Assembly (NCBI GenBank): GCA_900107365.1
Contig: FNPS01000012.1
Location: forward strand, 61,153 to 125,152
From: Flavobacterium aquidurense
GTDB lineage: Bacteria; Bacteroidota; Bacteroidia; Flavobacteriales; Flavobacteriaceae
Reading direction: 5' to 3'
DNA: 64,000 nucleotides
The position numbers were made by a program, and so were the translations under genes. How positions within the stretch are numbered: the stretch's first letter is position 1; the number at the start of each line of letters is the position of its first letter. Positions 27,901-35,376 of this stretch are shown here, piece after piece. Under the pieces are notes generated by a model that searched no databases, was not told where the DNA came from, and worked only from the letters and a program-made list of their open reading frames with translations.

Positions 27901-28307
27901 ATCGTTGGATGCACCAAATCTGAGATCAGTGTATTTACCGAATCAACACAGGAACTCCACGAACCTCGTGCGCCATCCAGTGCAACTCTATTGGTCAGTT
28001 TTCCTTGTTTACCAATACTTTTTCCAACCTTTTGAAACTCAAAAACCATACGTTCATTCAGATCGATAATTTCATTTAAGGTATCGCAGATTGATCTTTT
28101 AATTCCATTCTGATCTGTTGGGAAACGTTGCGTAAAATTACCATTTTTGACCTTTATCAGAATTTTTAAAAACTCTGCATCAGTCAAAATAGATTCTTCC
28201 AGATCCTCTTTTTTACTTCTGGATTGTGATGGTTTTTCTCCTGACACAATTGGAAATTCAAGAATATCCTGTTCTTCCGAAGTATTAATTTCTTTTGTTT
28301 TTTTCAT
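21948..28307 (-). CDS. 2119-residue cytoplasmic hybrid histidine kinase with about 12 HAMP-type repeats, GAF and three receivers
   Basis: No signal peptide or membrane segment. Residues about 91-184 are a degenerate unit. Residues 185-1196 are eleven units of 92 residues (typical pieces EVTRVAREVGTEGKLGGQA, TWKDLTDSVNQMASNLT, KGEILELKNTINTMVDQL), the poly-HAMP pattern of the fungal Nik1-type osmosensing kinases. A GAF domain (about 1215-1390), a coiled coil, HisKA (ANMSHELRTPLNSL, His1448), an ATPase domain (GGTGLGLSISRGL) and three receivers (AITMDLNMPD, CIILDLVLPD, IVLMDIMMPEMDG) follow. In fungi this architecture senses osmotic stress and fludioxonil-type compounds; a similar use in this bacterium is inference. 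It shares an apparent operon with the receiver-kinase downstream and lies downstream of the CHASE3 kinase pair. Confidence 0.93.
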   Translation of the reverse strand: MKKTKEINTSEEQDILEFPIVSGEKPSQSRSKKEDLEESILTDAEFLKILIKVKNGNFTQRFPTDQNGIKRSICDTLNEIIDLNERMVFEFQKVGKSIGKQGKLTNRVALDGARGSWSSCVDSVNTLISDLVHPTIEIAHVITSVAKGNLSQEMPLSIEGNPLQGEFLRIAKEVNGMVKQLNLFSMEVTRVAREVGTEGKLGGQAKVRGVGGVWKDLTDSVNKMASNLTGQVRNIADVTTAVAKGDLSKKITVDVKGEILELKNTINTMVDQLNSFSSEVTRVAREVGTEGKLGGQAQVKGVGGTWKDLTDSVNQMASNLTGQVRNIADVTTAVAKGDLSKKITVDVKGEILELKDTINTMVDQLNSFSSEVTRVAVEVGSEGKLGGQAKVRGVGGVWKDLTDSVNQMASNLTGQVRNIAEVTTAVAKGDLSKKITVNVAGEILELKNTINTMVDQLNSFGAEVTRVAREVGSEGKLGGQAKVKGVGGTWKDLTDSVNQMASNLTGQVRNIAEVTTAVANGDLSKKITAVAEGEILELKKTINTMVDQLNSFSSEVTRVALEVGTEGKLGGQAKVKGVGGTWKDLTDSVNQMASNLTGQVRNIAEVTTAVAKGDLSRQITVDTKGEILELKNTINTMVGQLNSFASEVTRVAREVGTEGKLGGQAQVEGVGGTWKDLTDSVNQMASNLTGQVRNIAEVTTAVAKGDLSLQITVDVKGEILELKNTINTMVDQLRGFASEVTRVSREVGTEGKLGGQANVPGVAGTWKDLTDSVNQMAGNLTAQVRNIADVAIAVANGDMSRKITVDVRGEILQLKETLNTMVDQLREFASEVTRVAREVGTEGKLGGQANVPGVAGTWKDLTDSVNQMAGNLTTQVRNIAEVTIAVANGDMSKKITADVRGEILQLKETVNTMVDQLRSFASEVTRVSREVGTEGKLGGQAFVPGVAGTWKDLTDSVNQMASNLTGQVRNIADVTKAVANGDLSKQITVDVKGEILDLKNTFNTMVEQLNSFSSEVTRVAREVGTEGKLGGQSEVKGVAGTWKDLTDSVNLMASNLTSQVRGIAKVVTSVAKGNLKQKLSIDAKGEVAQLTDTINEMIDTLATFSDQVTTVAREVGAEGKLGGQANVPGASGTWKNLTENVNQLAANLTTQVRAISEVASAVTQGDLTRTIGVEAKGEVEALKDTINQMISNLKATTLRNQEQDWLKSNLAKFTQMLQGQKELNSVTKKILSELATVVTAQHGLFYILQEDENFEDSKLNLIASYAYIKRKNSPTQYAMGEGLIGQVAIEKERIILSNVPKDYIRINSGLGSAKPQDVIILPVLFEGQLKAVIELASLDTFSQTHLDFLEGLTESIGIVLNTIESNSRTEELLVQSQSLASELKSQQEVLKNTNEELEEKAFLLANQKEEVELKNQEVEVARKALEEKADQLTLTSKYKSEFLANMSHELRTPLNSLQILANELIANRDGNLSEKQIQFAKTINSCGDDLIQLINDILDLSKIESGYISVDYHPISFDEISRFVESTFNPIAEAKHLRFKISMDEQLPELIETDSQRLNQILKNLLSNSFKFTEKGEVQLKIYKANNNWKMANFSLDKAEAVVAFEISDTGIGISKEKQNIIFEAFQQAEGSTSRKYGGTGLGLSISRGLSDLLGGSIELESETNIGSKFTLFLPLQYVDISEIIDIEVEEETDVKGRIKSLPSEKFNRSDIDLFFVDEIGDDRTDIKPGDKILLIAEDNLTFAKIMLEQAHINGIKAIVTTKGNDVIDFINQFHPHAITMDLNMPDTSGWKILDRLKTDFNLRHIPVYIISGEDERNKGLKRGARNFFLKPVKNDSLSYLFNDIHDFKNKKIKNLLVVDDNELELSRIINAVDGEDIIISSAKTAGEAVALIQEKSFDCIILDLVLPDADGLDIITDLENNIAGQETAIIIHSAGDVTKKQRLKLNRFAHSIITKSAGSMEELIDQTALFMHRVHKELPEEMKEIIESFYLKEDVLPGKKVLLVDDDVRNLFALTTALERYGLDVISAESGQEAIDILNENKDINIVLMDIMMPEMDGYETMKRIRKDVRHKDLTIIAVTAKAMKGDRQRCIESGASDYMTKPVNVEQLSSLMRVWLK
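24720..27755 (-). repeat. Eleven tandem 276-bp repeats coding the HAMP units
   Basis: Eleven consecutive in-frame units of 92 codons cover about 3.04 kb. Several are nearly identical at the protein level, while synonymous differences show they are not a recent single duplication. Unit number could change by recombination without loss of frame. Confidence 0.9.
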
Positions 28308-28360
28308 ATTCCCAATTCTTTATAGAATGATTTAAAAAATCTGTCCCTTTATCCTAACTT

Positions 28361-28498
28361 CTGGACACAAGTATAAAAACAAGCACGAATTCCACTAATT
28401 GCTACTAATTTTCGTTTCTGAAATTAATTTACAAACGAAGCTAACTATTAAATTAGTGAAATTTGTGTTTAAAATTGATTTGTACTATTTGTGTCCAG
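28361..28498. repeat. 138-bp imperfect palindrome, REP/MITE-like
   Basis: CTGGACACAA (28361-28370) and TTGTGTCCAG (28489-28498) are perfect terminal inverted repeats. Inside, CACGAATTCCACTAATT pairs with AATTAGTGAAATTTGTG at 15 of 17 positions, and TTCGTTT pairs with AAACGAA. The whole can fold into one long hairpin between two signalling genes. Scattered intergenic elements of this kind are common in Flavobacterium. Confidence 0.65.
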
Positions 28499-28554
28499 AC
28501 GGTAGCCCTTTATCTTTAGTTTTCTTCTTTTTTTCAAACACCAAAACACTTTAC

Positions 28555-28986
28555 TTATATACCGTCATCAAACAGTATTTTCCTTAAATGAAATTGCACA
28601 AAAGCATCCATAGAATCAGATCTTTTTGTGTTATCATTATAATTTAATGGTTTTATAATGTATCCTGATATTCCTAGTTTTTCTGCTTCTGAACGATCCA
28701 TTTCCTCTGACGATGTTGTCATGATAAAGACTTTTAAATCTTTTAGTTTTTTATCTTCCCGCAATACTTTCAGGAATTCGATACCGTTCATTCTTGGCAT
28801 GTTTATATCCAGTAAAATAACATCAGGAATTAATTCCAATTCTGAATCTCTAAGCATTTTTAACGCTTCGATTCCGTTATATGCCGTGTGAAGTACGTAC
28901 TCACTTTCTAGTTTTTTTAAAGAACGCTCTACACTAATCACATCCAGTTCGTCATCCTCCACTAATAAAATTGTTGGCTTTTTCAT
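28555..28986 (-). CDS. Single-domain response regulator (Rcp1-like)
   Basis: Starting at 28986 (MKKPTILLVEDDELDVISVE), the 143-residue protein is a stand-alone receiver with Asp pair EDD, phospho-Asp in VILLDINMPRMNG, Thr in MTTSS and Lys in IIKPL. The tail beyond the fold (FVQFHLRKILFDDGI) is a common extension of the Rcp1-like receivers paired with CHASE3 or phytochrome kinases. It starts 4 bases after the stop of the CHASE3 kinase, so it is its cognate partner in one operon. Having no output domain, it must act by protein contact or phosphotransfer, perhaps to the giant kinase downstream. Confidence 0.88.
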   Translation of the reverse strand: MKKPTILLVEDDELDVISVERSLKKLESEYVLHTAYNGIEALKMLRDSELELIPDVILLDINMPRMNGIEFLKVLREDKKLKDLKVFIMTTSSEEMDRSEAEKLGISGYIIKPLNYNDNTKRSDSMDAFVQFHLRKILFDDGI

Positions 28987-28990
28987 ATGC

Positions 28991-30433
28991 TTAATTATTT
29001 CTCCATGTAAAAATAAATTCGGCACCTTCGCCCAATTTTGATTTAACTATAATACTTTCCTGTTGATCATCGATTATTTTTTTCACTATCGCAAGACCAA
29101 CTCCGGTACTTTCCTGTTCATTTTGTTCCCGAAGTGTCTGAAATATTTCAAATATTTTGTCGTGATATTCAACTGCAATTCCAATTCCGTTATCCTTTAC
29201 CGAAAACTCATAAACGCCTCCAAATGTTTGACAACTAATCTGAATCACTCCATCTTCCTGCGGTGTGTATTTTACGGCATTACTAATTAAATTAGCAAAT
29301 ACCTGTTCGAGTTTAATTCTTTCTGTAAACAAATCAGGAAGATTTCCTATTTCAAGTTTAAAATTTCTCGGAACAATCGAATCTGCAATTTCATGCACCA
29401 AAACATTTGTATCGATATTTTCAGATGGTACTTTTATATTTAATCGCGCATAATCCAGCAAACCATTTATAAGCGCTTCCATGCGTCGCGTTTTTTGCGG
29501 AATAATTTTGAGATATTTTTTAAGTTCTGGCGATAACTCCTCATTATGATCTTCTTCTATCCAGCTTACCACATTATGAATTCCGCGAATTGGCGCTTTA
29601 AGATCATGTGAAACTACATAAGCAAATTTATTCAGCTCGGCGTTTCTGTTTTTAAGTTCATGAATGTTTTTATCCAGCTTACCGGACATTCTGTTGAGCG
29701 ATGTTGCCAAGGCAGTCAATTCATCATTTCTGGTATCTTTGACCATTGTAAAATTCCCTCTGGAAATATTCTCTGCCAGACGAACCATCGAAGTAATTCT
29801 TTTATTGGTGATATACATGATAAATACCGTACTTAATAAACCTACTATAACGGTAAGTGTTAAGAATATAAAAGAAAAAGTGTGCGCATATCTTAATGAA
29901 GTAAGCAGCATTTCTGTATGATGTTTTCTTCTTTTATATTCGATTTTATCAAATCTGGTAAACTTATCTGAAATGGCATCATTTATGTTTTTCCCAACAT
30001 GTCTTTTTAGAGTAGTATTAAAAAGATTTTTATAAGAGTATGGATATTCTCTTCTGCTTTTTATCAGTTCTTTTGAGTATCTAACCCAATTGTTATGAAG
30101 TGTGTTGATGGAATCTAAAATAGACCGTTGCTCGTTCTTACTGCCAATACGAAGCTGCTCCTCTTTAATTAACAGTGGTACTCTTTTTAGTCCGATAAAA
30201 TAAGAATCTAAAAAGGTATAATCTTCGGTAAGTAAAAAACCACGAAAAGCACTTTGCATTTCGATAATCGATTTGTGAGTTTTATTAGAATTACGAATAA
30301 TCTCTTCAGATCTGGCGAGAAATTGTGAGTTCAGTTGTACCTTTTTTGACAGCATATAATTCGTATACGAATCTGCAATGGACAATAAAATTACCAAAGT
30401 AAACGCAACTAGAATTTGAGTAGATAATTTCAT
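28991..30433 (-). CDS. CHASE3-HAMP sensor histidine kinase
   Basis: 480 residues. Membrane segment 1 (about 5-25) is followed by a helical periplasmic CHASE3 domain (SAFRGFLLTEDYTFLDSYF). Membrane segment 2 (about 187-210), a HAMP linker, HisKA with FAYVVSHDLKAPIRGI (His276), and an ATPase domain with NLISNAVKYT, DNGIGI and STGVGLAIVKKI come next. CHASE3 kinases sense unknown external signals and usually signal to single-domain receivers, as encoded 4 bases downstream here. All catalytic motifs are intact. Confidence 0.92.
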   Translation of the reverse strand: MKLSTQILVAFTLVILLSIADSYTNYMLSKKVQLNSQFLARSEEIIRNSNKTHKSIIEMQSAFRGFLLTEDYTFLDSYFIGLKRVPLLIKEEQLRIGSKNEQRSILDSINTLHNNWVRYSKELIKSRREYPYSYKNLFNTTLKRHVGKNINDAISDKFTRFDKIEYKRRKHHTEMLLTSLRYAHTFSFIFLTLTVIVGLLSTVFIMYITNKRITSMVRLAENISRGNFTMVKDTRNDELTALATSLNRMSGKLDKNIHELKNRNAELNKFAYVVSHDLKAPIRGIHNVVSWIEEDHNEELSPELKKYLKIIPQKTRRMEALINGLLDYARLNIKVPSENIDTNVLVHEIADSIVPRNFKLEIGNLPDLFTERIKLEQVFANLISNAVKYTPQEDGVIQISCQTFGGVYEFSVKDNGIGIAVEYHDKIFEIFQTLREQNEQESTGVGLAIVKKIIDDQQESIIVKSKLGEGAEFIFTWRNN

Positions 30434-30582
30434 TTAATTACAATTATAAAGGCCATAATCCCACTATGCAACAATTGATTATCCAATAAAATTAAGAAAA
30501 ATAATAAAATCTTCCCTAAATAATTTCGCAGTGCCATTGACGAACCTTCTATGGCTACACGCAATGATAAAATCGGTGACAC

Positions 30583-30966
30583 TTAAGCTGAAAAGCTATA
30601 TTGACTTAAAATTTTTTTTAAGTCGTTAAAATTATTTGGTTTGGATATAAAATCATCGGCACCATGCGCTTTGGCTTCCATAATAATATCATCTAATTGC
30701 GAAGTAGAAAAGATAATAATCGGAATTTCTTTTAATCCTTCTTTCTTTTTAATTTCTGTCAAAAATTCGAGGCCGGACATAATAGGCATATTCAAATCCA
30801 GAAAAATAACATCCGGAGAAATTTCCTTTTGCATCAATTTTCGCAATGCTTCTACCGGATCATAAATTGCTGTATAGGTTGCAGTAGAGACCAATTCCAA
30901 TGCCTCCATGAATAATTCACAATCGTCTGAATCATCATCAATTTGAAGTATGTTTTTATAAGCCAT
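30583..30966 (-). CDS. Single-domain response regulator, paralogue of the one at 31618
   Basis: From the ATG at 30966 (MAYKNILQIDDDSDDCELF) the 127-residue product is a receiver with Asp triplet DDD, phospho-Asp in VIFLDLNMPIMSG, Ser/Thr FSTSQ and Lys in ISKPNNF. An ATG 13 codons upstream exists but adds unrelated residues. The protein is about half identical by eye to the receiver at 31618 on the other strand (shared KNILQIDDD, FNDLKKIL). It lies 149 bases upstream of the CHASE3 kinase gene on the same strand. Confidence 0.85.
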   Translation of the reverse strand: MAYKNILQIDDDSDDCELFMEALELVSTATYTAIYDPVEALRKLMQKEISPDVIFLDLNMPIMSGLEFLTEIKKKEGLKEIPIIIFSTSQLDDIIMEAKAHGADDFISKPNNFNDLKKILSQYSFSA

Positions 30967-31270
30967 ACGTTTATTGGGTACTTCTGGTGTGTAAAGTTCT
31001 TTCAATAATTCCTCTTTTTTAAATTAAAAACAAACTGCTGTTTTTACTTTGATTTTTATTCATTATAACTTACAAATATGAAAGTATTAATTTTTATGCT
31101 TTTACATAATTTTAGATTTATGTTATAAGGTTTCAATCTTATTTTATATGGAATACGATTCATTTTTCTTAAAACATGGAAATTATGTAACGAAAATCAA
31201 AAATTATATAAATTCGTCTTTACTCATCAGGGTATTTTTATCGAAATATGAGAAGTAACCTTAAAGTATA

Positions 31271-31480
31271 TAGCTTTGAAAATTTAAATTTTAAATTTAC
31301 TACAGTGCCTATTTTTTTTAAAAATTGCTACTGTGCGTTGTAGTAAACATTTTATGGATGAGATTATACAAGACATTTAAACCTAAAGAAGCCGTAATCA
31401 TTGATTATGTTAAGTTTCCATCAAACATTACAAACAGAAATTAATAGAAACTTGTTTTTAAAGCAGGTTTTTTTTTTAGT
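31271..31480 (+). ncRNA. Candidate small RNA or untranslated leader
   Basis: A perfect TAGCTTTG box (31271-31278) and a hairpin terminator (31448-31477, stem AAACTTG/CAGGTTT then T11) bound about 195 bases without a convincing reading frame. They lie in a 651-base gap between the two divergent receiver genes. The terminator has no protein gene before it, which is the main argument for an RNA. No family was recognised. Confidence 0.3.
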
Positions 31481-31617
31481 GCTCTTCAAATCAAAAAAAT
31501 AACGATAATCTTACAATTGAATAAAAAACAGTCTTATAAATTACTTTAGTTCCCTTAAAAGATCTAAATTTACTAGGACAATTATCTGGTAATAAGATCA
31601 AAACAAATAACCTGCAC

Positions 31618-31986
31618 ATGAAATATAAAAATATTTTGCAAATTGATGATGATTTTGATGATTGCGAATTCTTTCAGCAGGCACTGGAAGGAGTTTCAAC
31701 AGCTGCTTATATGGCACTTCATAATCCGATAGAAGCCTTACAAAAACTGATTGATAAAGAAATAAATCCGGACTTGATTTTCCTTGATATCAATATGCCT
31801 TTAATGAGCGGTATTGAACTATTGGCAGAAATTAAAAAAAGAGACACCATCAAAAATATTCCAGTCATTATATTTTCTACAGCACCTATTTCAGCAAGTC
31901 TGGCAAAGATACTCGACGCAAAAGATTATGTTACGAAACCAAGTAATTTCAATGATCTAAAGAATATCTTAAGAAACCTTTTATGA
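31618..31986 (+). CDS. Single-domain response regulator, divergent paralogue of 30583-30966
   Basis: A 122-residue receiver: MKYKNILQIDDDFDDCEFF, phospho-Asp in LIFLDINMPLMSG, ST in FSTAPIS, Lys in YVTKPSNFNDL. It has no output domain. The strong similarity to the receiver on the opposite strand 651 bases away suggests duplication followed by separation of control. The nearest kinase-like gene downstream (32513) has lost its His, so the true partner is not obvious. It ends at a terminator. Confidence 0.85.
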   Translation: MKYKNILQIDDDFDDCEFFQQALEGVSTAAYMALHNPIEALQKLIDKEINPDLIFLDINMPLMSGIELLAEIKKRDTIKNIPVIIFSTAPISASLAKILDAKDYVTKPSNFNDLKNILRNLL

Positions 31987-32037
31987 TTGCTCTTTTTACA
32001 CAACAAAATAATTTATTAAATAAGAAAATAAATTATC

Positions 32038-32068
32038 AAAAAAGCCCGAATTTCACAGGCTTTTTTTT
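32038..32068. terminator. Terminator between the receiver gene and a convergent small gene
   Basis: AAAAAAGCC pairs with GGCTTTTTT around an 11-base loop and is followed by T. It can serve both strands. Confidence 0.75.
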
Positions 32069-32097
32069 ATTGCTTACCGAAATCAATTTCCATTATT

Positions 32098-32334
32098 TTA
32101 AGGTTTTATAGTATCAATTGCGGTTTTAGGTCTCGTACTACTTTTTTTCATTTTGGTGCTAGTATTTTTTGTCTTCACCGAATCTGTCTTATACGTAGAC
32201 GATTTTGTTGTATGAGTGCTTTTTAGAATAGTATCCGTACTCGTTTTAGCTTTTTTATTTGTTTTAGGAGTTTCTTGTGCGGAAACAATTCCAACAGTAA
32301 AAAACAGGGCTGCAGTAATTAATAAATTTTTCAT
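32098..32334 (-). CDS. Small exported Lys/Thr/Ser-rich protein
   Basis: A 78-residue precursor with a clear signal peptide (MKNLLITAALFFTVGIVSAQ). The mature part (about 58 residues) is low-complexity and basic, with DTI, TDT and KTDS pieces, so it is probably unfolded in the periplasm. It resembles the Thr/Asp-rich lipoprotein at 8227-8436 in composition. Function unknown. Confidence 0.55.
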   Translation of the reverse strand: MKNLLITAALFFTVGIVSAQETPKTNKKAKTSTDTILKSTHTTKSSTYKTDSVKTKNTSTKMKKSSTRPKTAIDTIKP

Positions 32335-32512
32335 AATATTGATTTTTAATTGTTTATATTTTACAAAACTTGTAATCAGGTAAATTTTCGAAAGATTTTA
32401 ATTCTTTCTTTACATGTTTATAAGTTAAGATTACATGATTTCCATAATGCTTTTTACCTTTTTCGATAATCAGAGACTTAATCAGCTTTGGTCTAAGTAA
32501 TAACATTAAACC

Positions 32513-35302
32513 ATGAAATTTACTAATACAAAAAAAACAGAACAGAATTTTCCAATTGTAGGTATCGGTGCCTCTGCCGGCGGATTAGATGCTATCAAAA
32601 AAGTAATAAAAGCAATACCTGCCAATTCCGGAATGGCGTATATAATCGTACAACATTTACCTCCAGACCATCCGGGCAGCTTAGCTGAAATTTTAACGCA
32701 GTATGCCCAAATACCGGTTAACGAGATTATAAATGATATTAATCTGGCTCCGGATCATATCTATATTATTCCCGATAATAATAATCTTATTACGCAAGAA
32801 GGTGTCTTAAAACTACATCAGAGAACGCGCAATGAACGCAGAACTGCAAGTATTGATATTTTCTTTGAATCTCTTGCAGAAGTGTATCAAAGTTTTACCA
32901 TTGGAATTATTCTTTCAGGAACTGCTTTTGACGGAACTTTTGGATTCAAAAAAATAAAAGAAGTCGGTGGTACAACACTCGTTCAGGATCCTGAAATGGC
33001 AGAATTTAAAGGAATGCCGCAAAGTGCCATAGACGCAGATATTGTTGATTATGTATTAGCGCCAGAACTTATTGCGGCACAATTAGTAGAAATACGAAAA
33101 AAATATACTGAAAATCATGCTTATAGTGAAGAAGAACATCTTCAAAAAAATGAAGAAGAAATACTAGTGCAAATTTTAAATCTCATTTTCTTAAGAAATG
33201 AAAATGATTTTAGTCATTATAAGCAACCCACAATCAGAAGACGTATTGCGCGGCGAATGGTTTTGAGCCATAAAGAAAATTTACAAGATTATTATTATCA
33301 CCTTCGGAATGACAAAGCAGAGCAAGATTCTCTTTTTAATGACTTTTTGATTCCGGTAACTTATTTTTTTAGGGATAATGAATCTTTTGAATCTCTGTCC
33401 GGAATTGCTTTTCCGCAATTGGTACAAAATACTGTCAACAATACTTTGCGTATCTGGGTAGCCGGATGTTCAACCGGCGAAGAAGCTTACTCGTTAGCTA
33501 TCGTTTTACATGAATATCTAGCAGCAATAAATAGCACTATTAAAGTTCAGATTTTTGCTTCTGATATTTCTGAAAAATACATTGCAAAAGCACGCACTGC
33601 CATTTATTCTGAGCAAGATGTTCAAAAAGTTTCGCAAACCAGATTAGATCACTATTTTACCAAAAGAGACGGTCATTATCATATTACCAAAGTAATTCGT
33701 GACATGTGTATTTTTGCGGTGCATAATTTTATAAAAGATCCTCCTTTTGTGAGAATCGATTTAATTTCCTGTCGCAATGTGTTATTATATTTAGATGCTT
33801 TTTTAGACGATAAGGTTTTAAAATCTTTTCACTATTCTTTAAATGAAAAAGGAATATTGTTTCTTGGAAAATCTGAAAGCATTACAAATGGGCAAAATCT
33901 ATTTGAACCAATTGAAAAATGTGAAAAAATCTATGTTCGGAAATTTGTGCAGGAAAATTATGTTTCTGAAATTTTTACCTCTGCTACCAACGATAAAAAA
34001 CAAATCTCAGAAATAGAGACATCCAGGGAATTGCAAATTAAAAAACTCGAGAATGATCTGGCTCTGGCAAAGGAAGATCTTAGAAGAATGACATTAGAAT
34101 TACAAACGGCAAACGAACACGTAAAATCTAACAATACTGAATTAATATTTATCAATGATGAATTAACGAACCGTCACGAACAATTAATTTCGATGCGAAA
34201 CTATTCTGAATCTATTGTAAATACCATTCGTGAGCCTTTATTAATTATTGACAGAGATTTTTTTATAAAAAGTGCTAACCCGGCGTTTTATACATATTTT
34301 GAAACTACTGAAAAAGAAACGGAAGGGCATTCTTTTTTCGAAATTGGAGACTGTCAATGGGATATTCCTGAATTTAAGGAATTACTATTTAAAATGTTTA
34401 GTGAAAAAAAATCAGTTCTGGATTTTAAGGTTGATACGCTATGCAATGGTACCGGTAAAAAAATTATGATTGTGAATGCACATCAAATTCAAAATTCGCA
34501 ACCTGCAGGTTTAATACTTTTAGCCATTGAGGATATTACAGACCTGGAGACCAACAATGTAGTACTGAAAAAGAAAAATCTTGAACTGGAAAAATACAAC
34601 GAACAGCTAGAAGTTGTTACTACTGCAGCAAGCAATACTATTCAGGAACCACTGCGTAAAATTCAGATGTTTTGTAAACGGATTTTAGATAATGAAAAAA
34701 ATCTAACCGAATCTGGAATTCATAATCTGGAGCGCATTAGAATTGCTTCCTCAAATATAAATCAGCTCATTACTGATCTTATCGATTATTCGAAAATCAA
34801 TTTTAATGAAAAAGAATCCAAAAGAACCGATCTGAATGTTTTATTAAAGAAAATCATTGCCGATTTAAAAGATTATATTCTGGAGAAAGATGCAATTATT
34901 ACAGTTTCTGCTTTACCGCAAGTAAAAATTGTTCCCCATCAAATGCAAAAATTATTCACCAATTTAATTCTAAATGCACTAAAGTATACGAAAGAAGATA
35001 CAACGCCTCAAATTAAAATTGAAGCCGAAGAACCATCCAAAGAAGAGATTATTAAGATTGGAGCAAATCCTGAAATTAATTATGCTAAAATTAATGTAAC
35101 CGACAATGGTATAGGATTTAGTATGGAATATAAAACTAAAATTTTTGAACCTTTTTACAGACTGCACAGCAATGACCAATATCAGGGAAGTGGTCTTGGT
35201 TTGACCATTTCTAAAGAGATTATTACTAATCACCATGGTTTTATTGTGGCAAAAAGTAACGCAAATAATGGTACTACTTTTTCTATTTACATCCCGATAT
35301 AG
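32513..35302 (+). CDS. CheB-CheR-PAS protein with degenerate histidine kinase module
   Basis: The 929-residue protein carries a CheB methylesterase domain (about 12-195) with GIGASAGGLDA (Ser), VQHLPP (His) and SGTAFDGTFG (Asp). A CheR methyltransferase domain (about 215-480) follows with TYFFRD and RIWVAGCSTGEEAYSLA. A coiled coil (about 495-560), a PAS domain (about 570-685), a dimerisation domain and an ATPase domain (NLILNALKYTK, DNGIGF, GSGLGLTISKEI) complete it. In the His box the usual SHDLQEPLRKIQ reads SNTIQEPLRKIQ, so the phospho-acceptor His is Asn708. It cannot autophosphorylate in the standard way and may be a scaffold or act in trans. The CheB receiver domain is absent. No chemoreceptor or CheA gene is nearby. 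Confidence 0.9.
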   Translation: MKFTNTKKTEQNFPIVGIGASAGGLDAIKKVIKAIPANSGMAYIIVQHLPPDHPGSLAEILTQYAQIPVNEIINDINLAPDHIYIIPDNNNLITQEGVLKLHQRTRNERRTASIDIFFESLAEVYQSFTIGIILSGTAFDGTFGFKKIKEVGGTTLVQDPEMAEFKGMPQSAIDADIVDYVLAPELIAAQLVEIRKKYTENHAYSEEEHLQKNEEEILVQILNLIFLRNENDFSHYKQPTIRRRIARRMVLSHKENLQDYYYHLRNDKAEQDSLFNDFLIPVTYFFRDNESFESLSGIAFPQLVQNTVNNTLRIWVAGCSTGEEAYSLAIVLHEYLAAINSTIKVQIFASDISEKYIAKARTAIYSEQDVQKVSQTRLDHYFTKRDGHYHITKVIRDMCIFAVHNFIKDPPFVRIDLISCRNVLLYLDAFLDDKVLKSFHYSLNEKGILFLGKSESITNGQNLFEPIEKCEKIYVRKFVQENYVSEIFTSATNDKKQISEIETSRELQIKKLENDLALAKEDLRRMTLELQTANEHVKSNNTELIFINDELTNRHEQLISMRNYSESIVNTIREPLLIIDRDFFIKSANPAFYTYFETTEKETEGHSFFEIGDCQWDIPEFKELLFKMFSEKKSVLDFKVDTLCNGTGKKIMIVNAHQIQNSQPAGLILLAIEDITDLETNNVVLKKKNLELEKYNEQLEVVTTAASNTIQEPLRKIQMFCKRILDNEKNLTESGIHNLERIRIASSNINQLITDLIDYSKINFNEKESKRTDLNVLLKKIIADLKDYILEKDAIITVSALPQVKIVPHQMQKLFTNLILNALKYTKEDTTPQIKIEAEEPSKEEIIKIGANPEINYAKINVTDNGIGFSMEYKTKIFEPFYRLHSNDQYQGSGLGLTISKEIITNHHGFIVAKSNANNGTTFSIYIPI

Positions 35303-35320
35303 AATCAATTTTTATAGTAG

Positions 35321-35348
35321 AAAAAGATGCTTTCGGGCATCTTTTTTT
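35321..35348 (+). terminator. Terminator after the CheB-CheR gene
   Basis: AAAGATGC and GCATCTTT form the stem around TTTCGG and are followed by a T-run. Confidence 0.8.
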
Positions 35349-35376
35349 GTTTTAATACTTTCATATTAAACAAAAT

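Noticed and set aside
31248..31350. 31-codon reading frame (ATG 31248) in the gap between the receivers
   Set aside because: It starts before the promoter-like box, has no recognisable features and AT-rich, chance-like codons.
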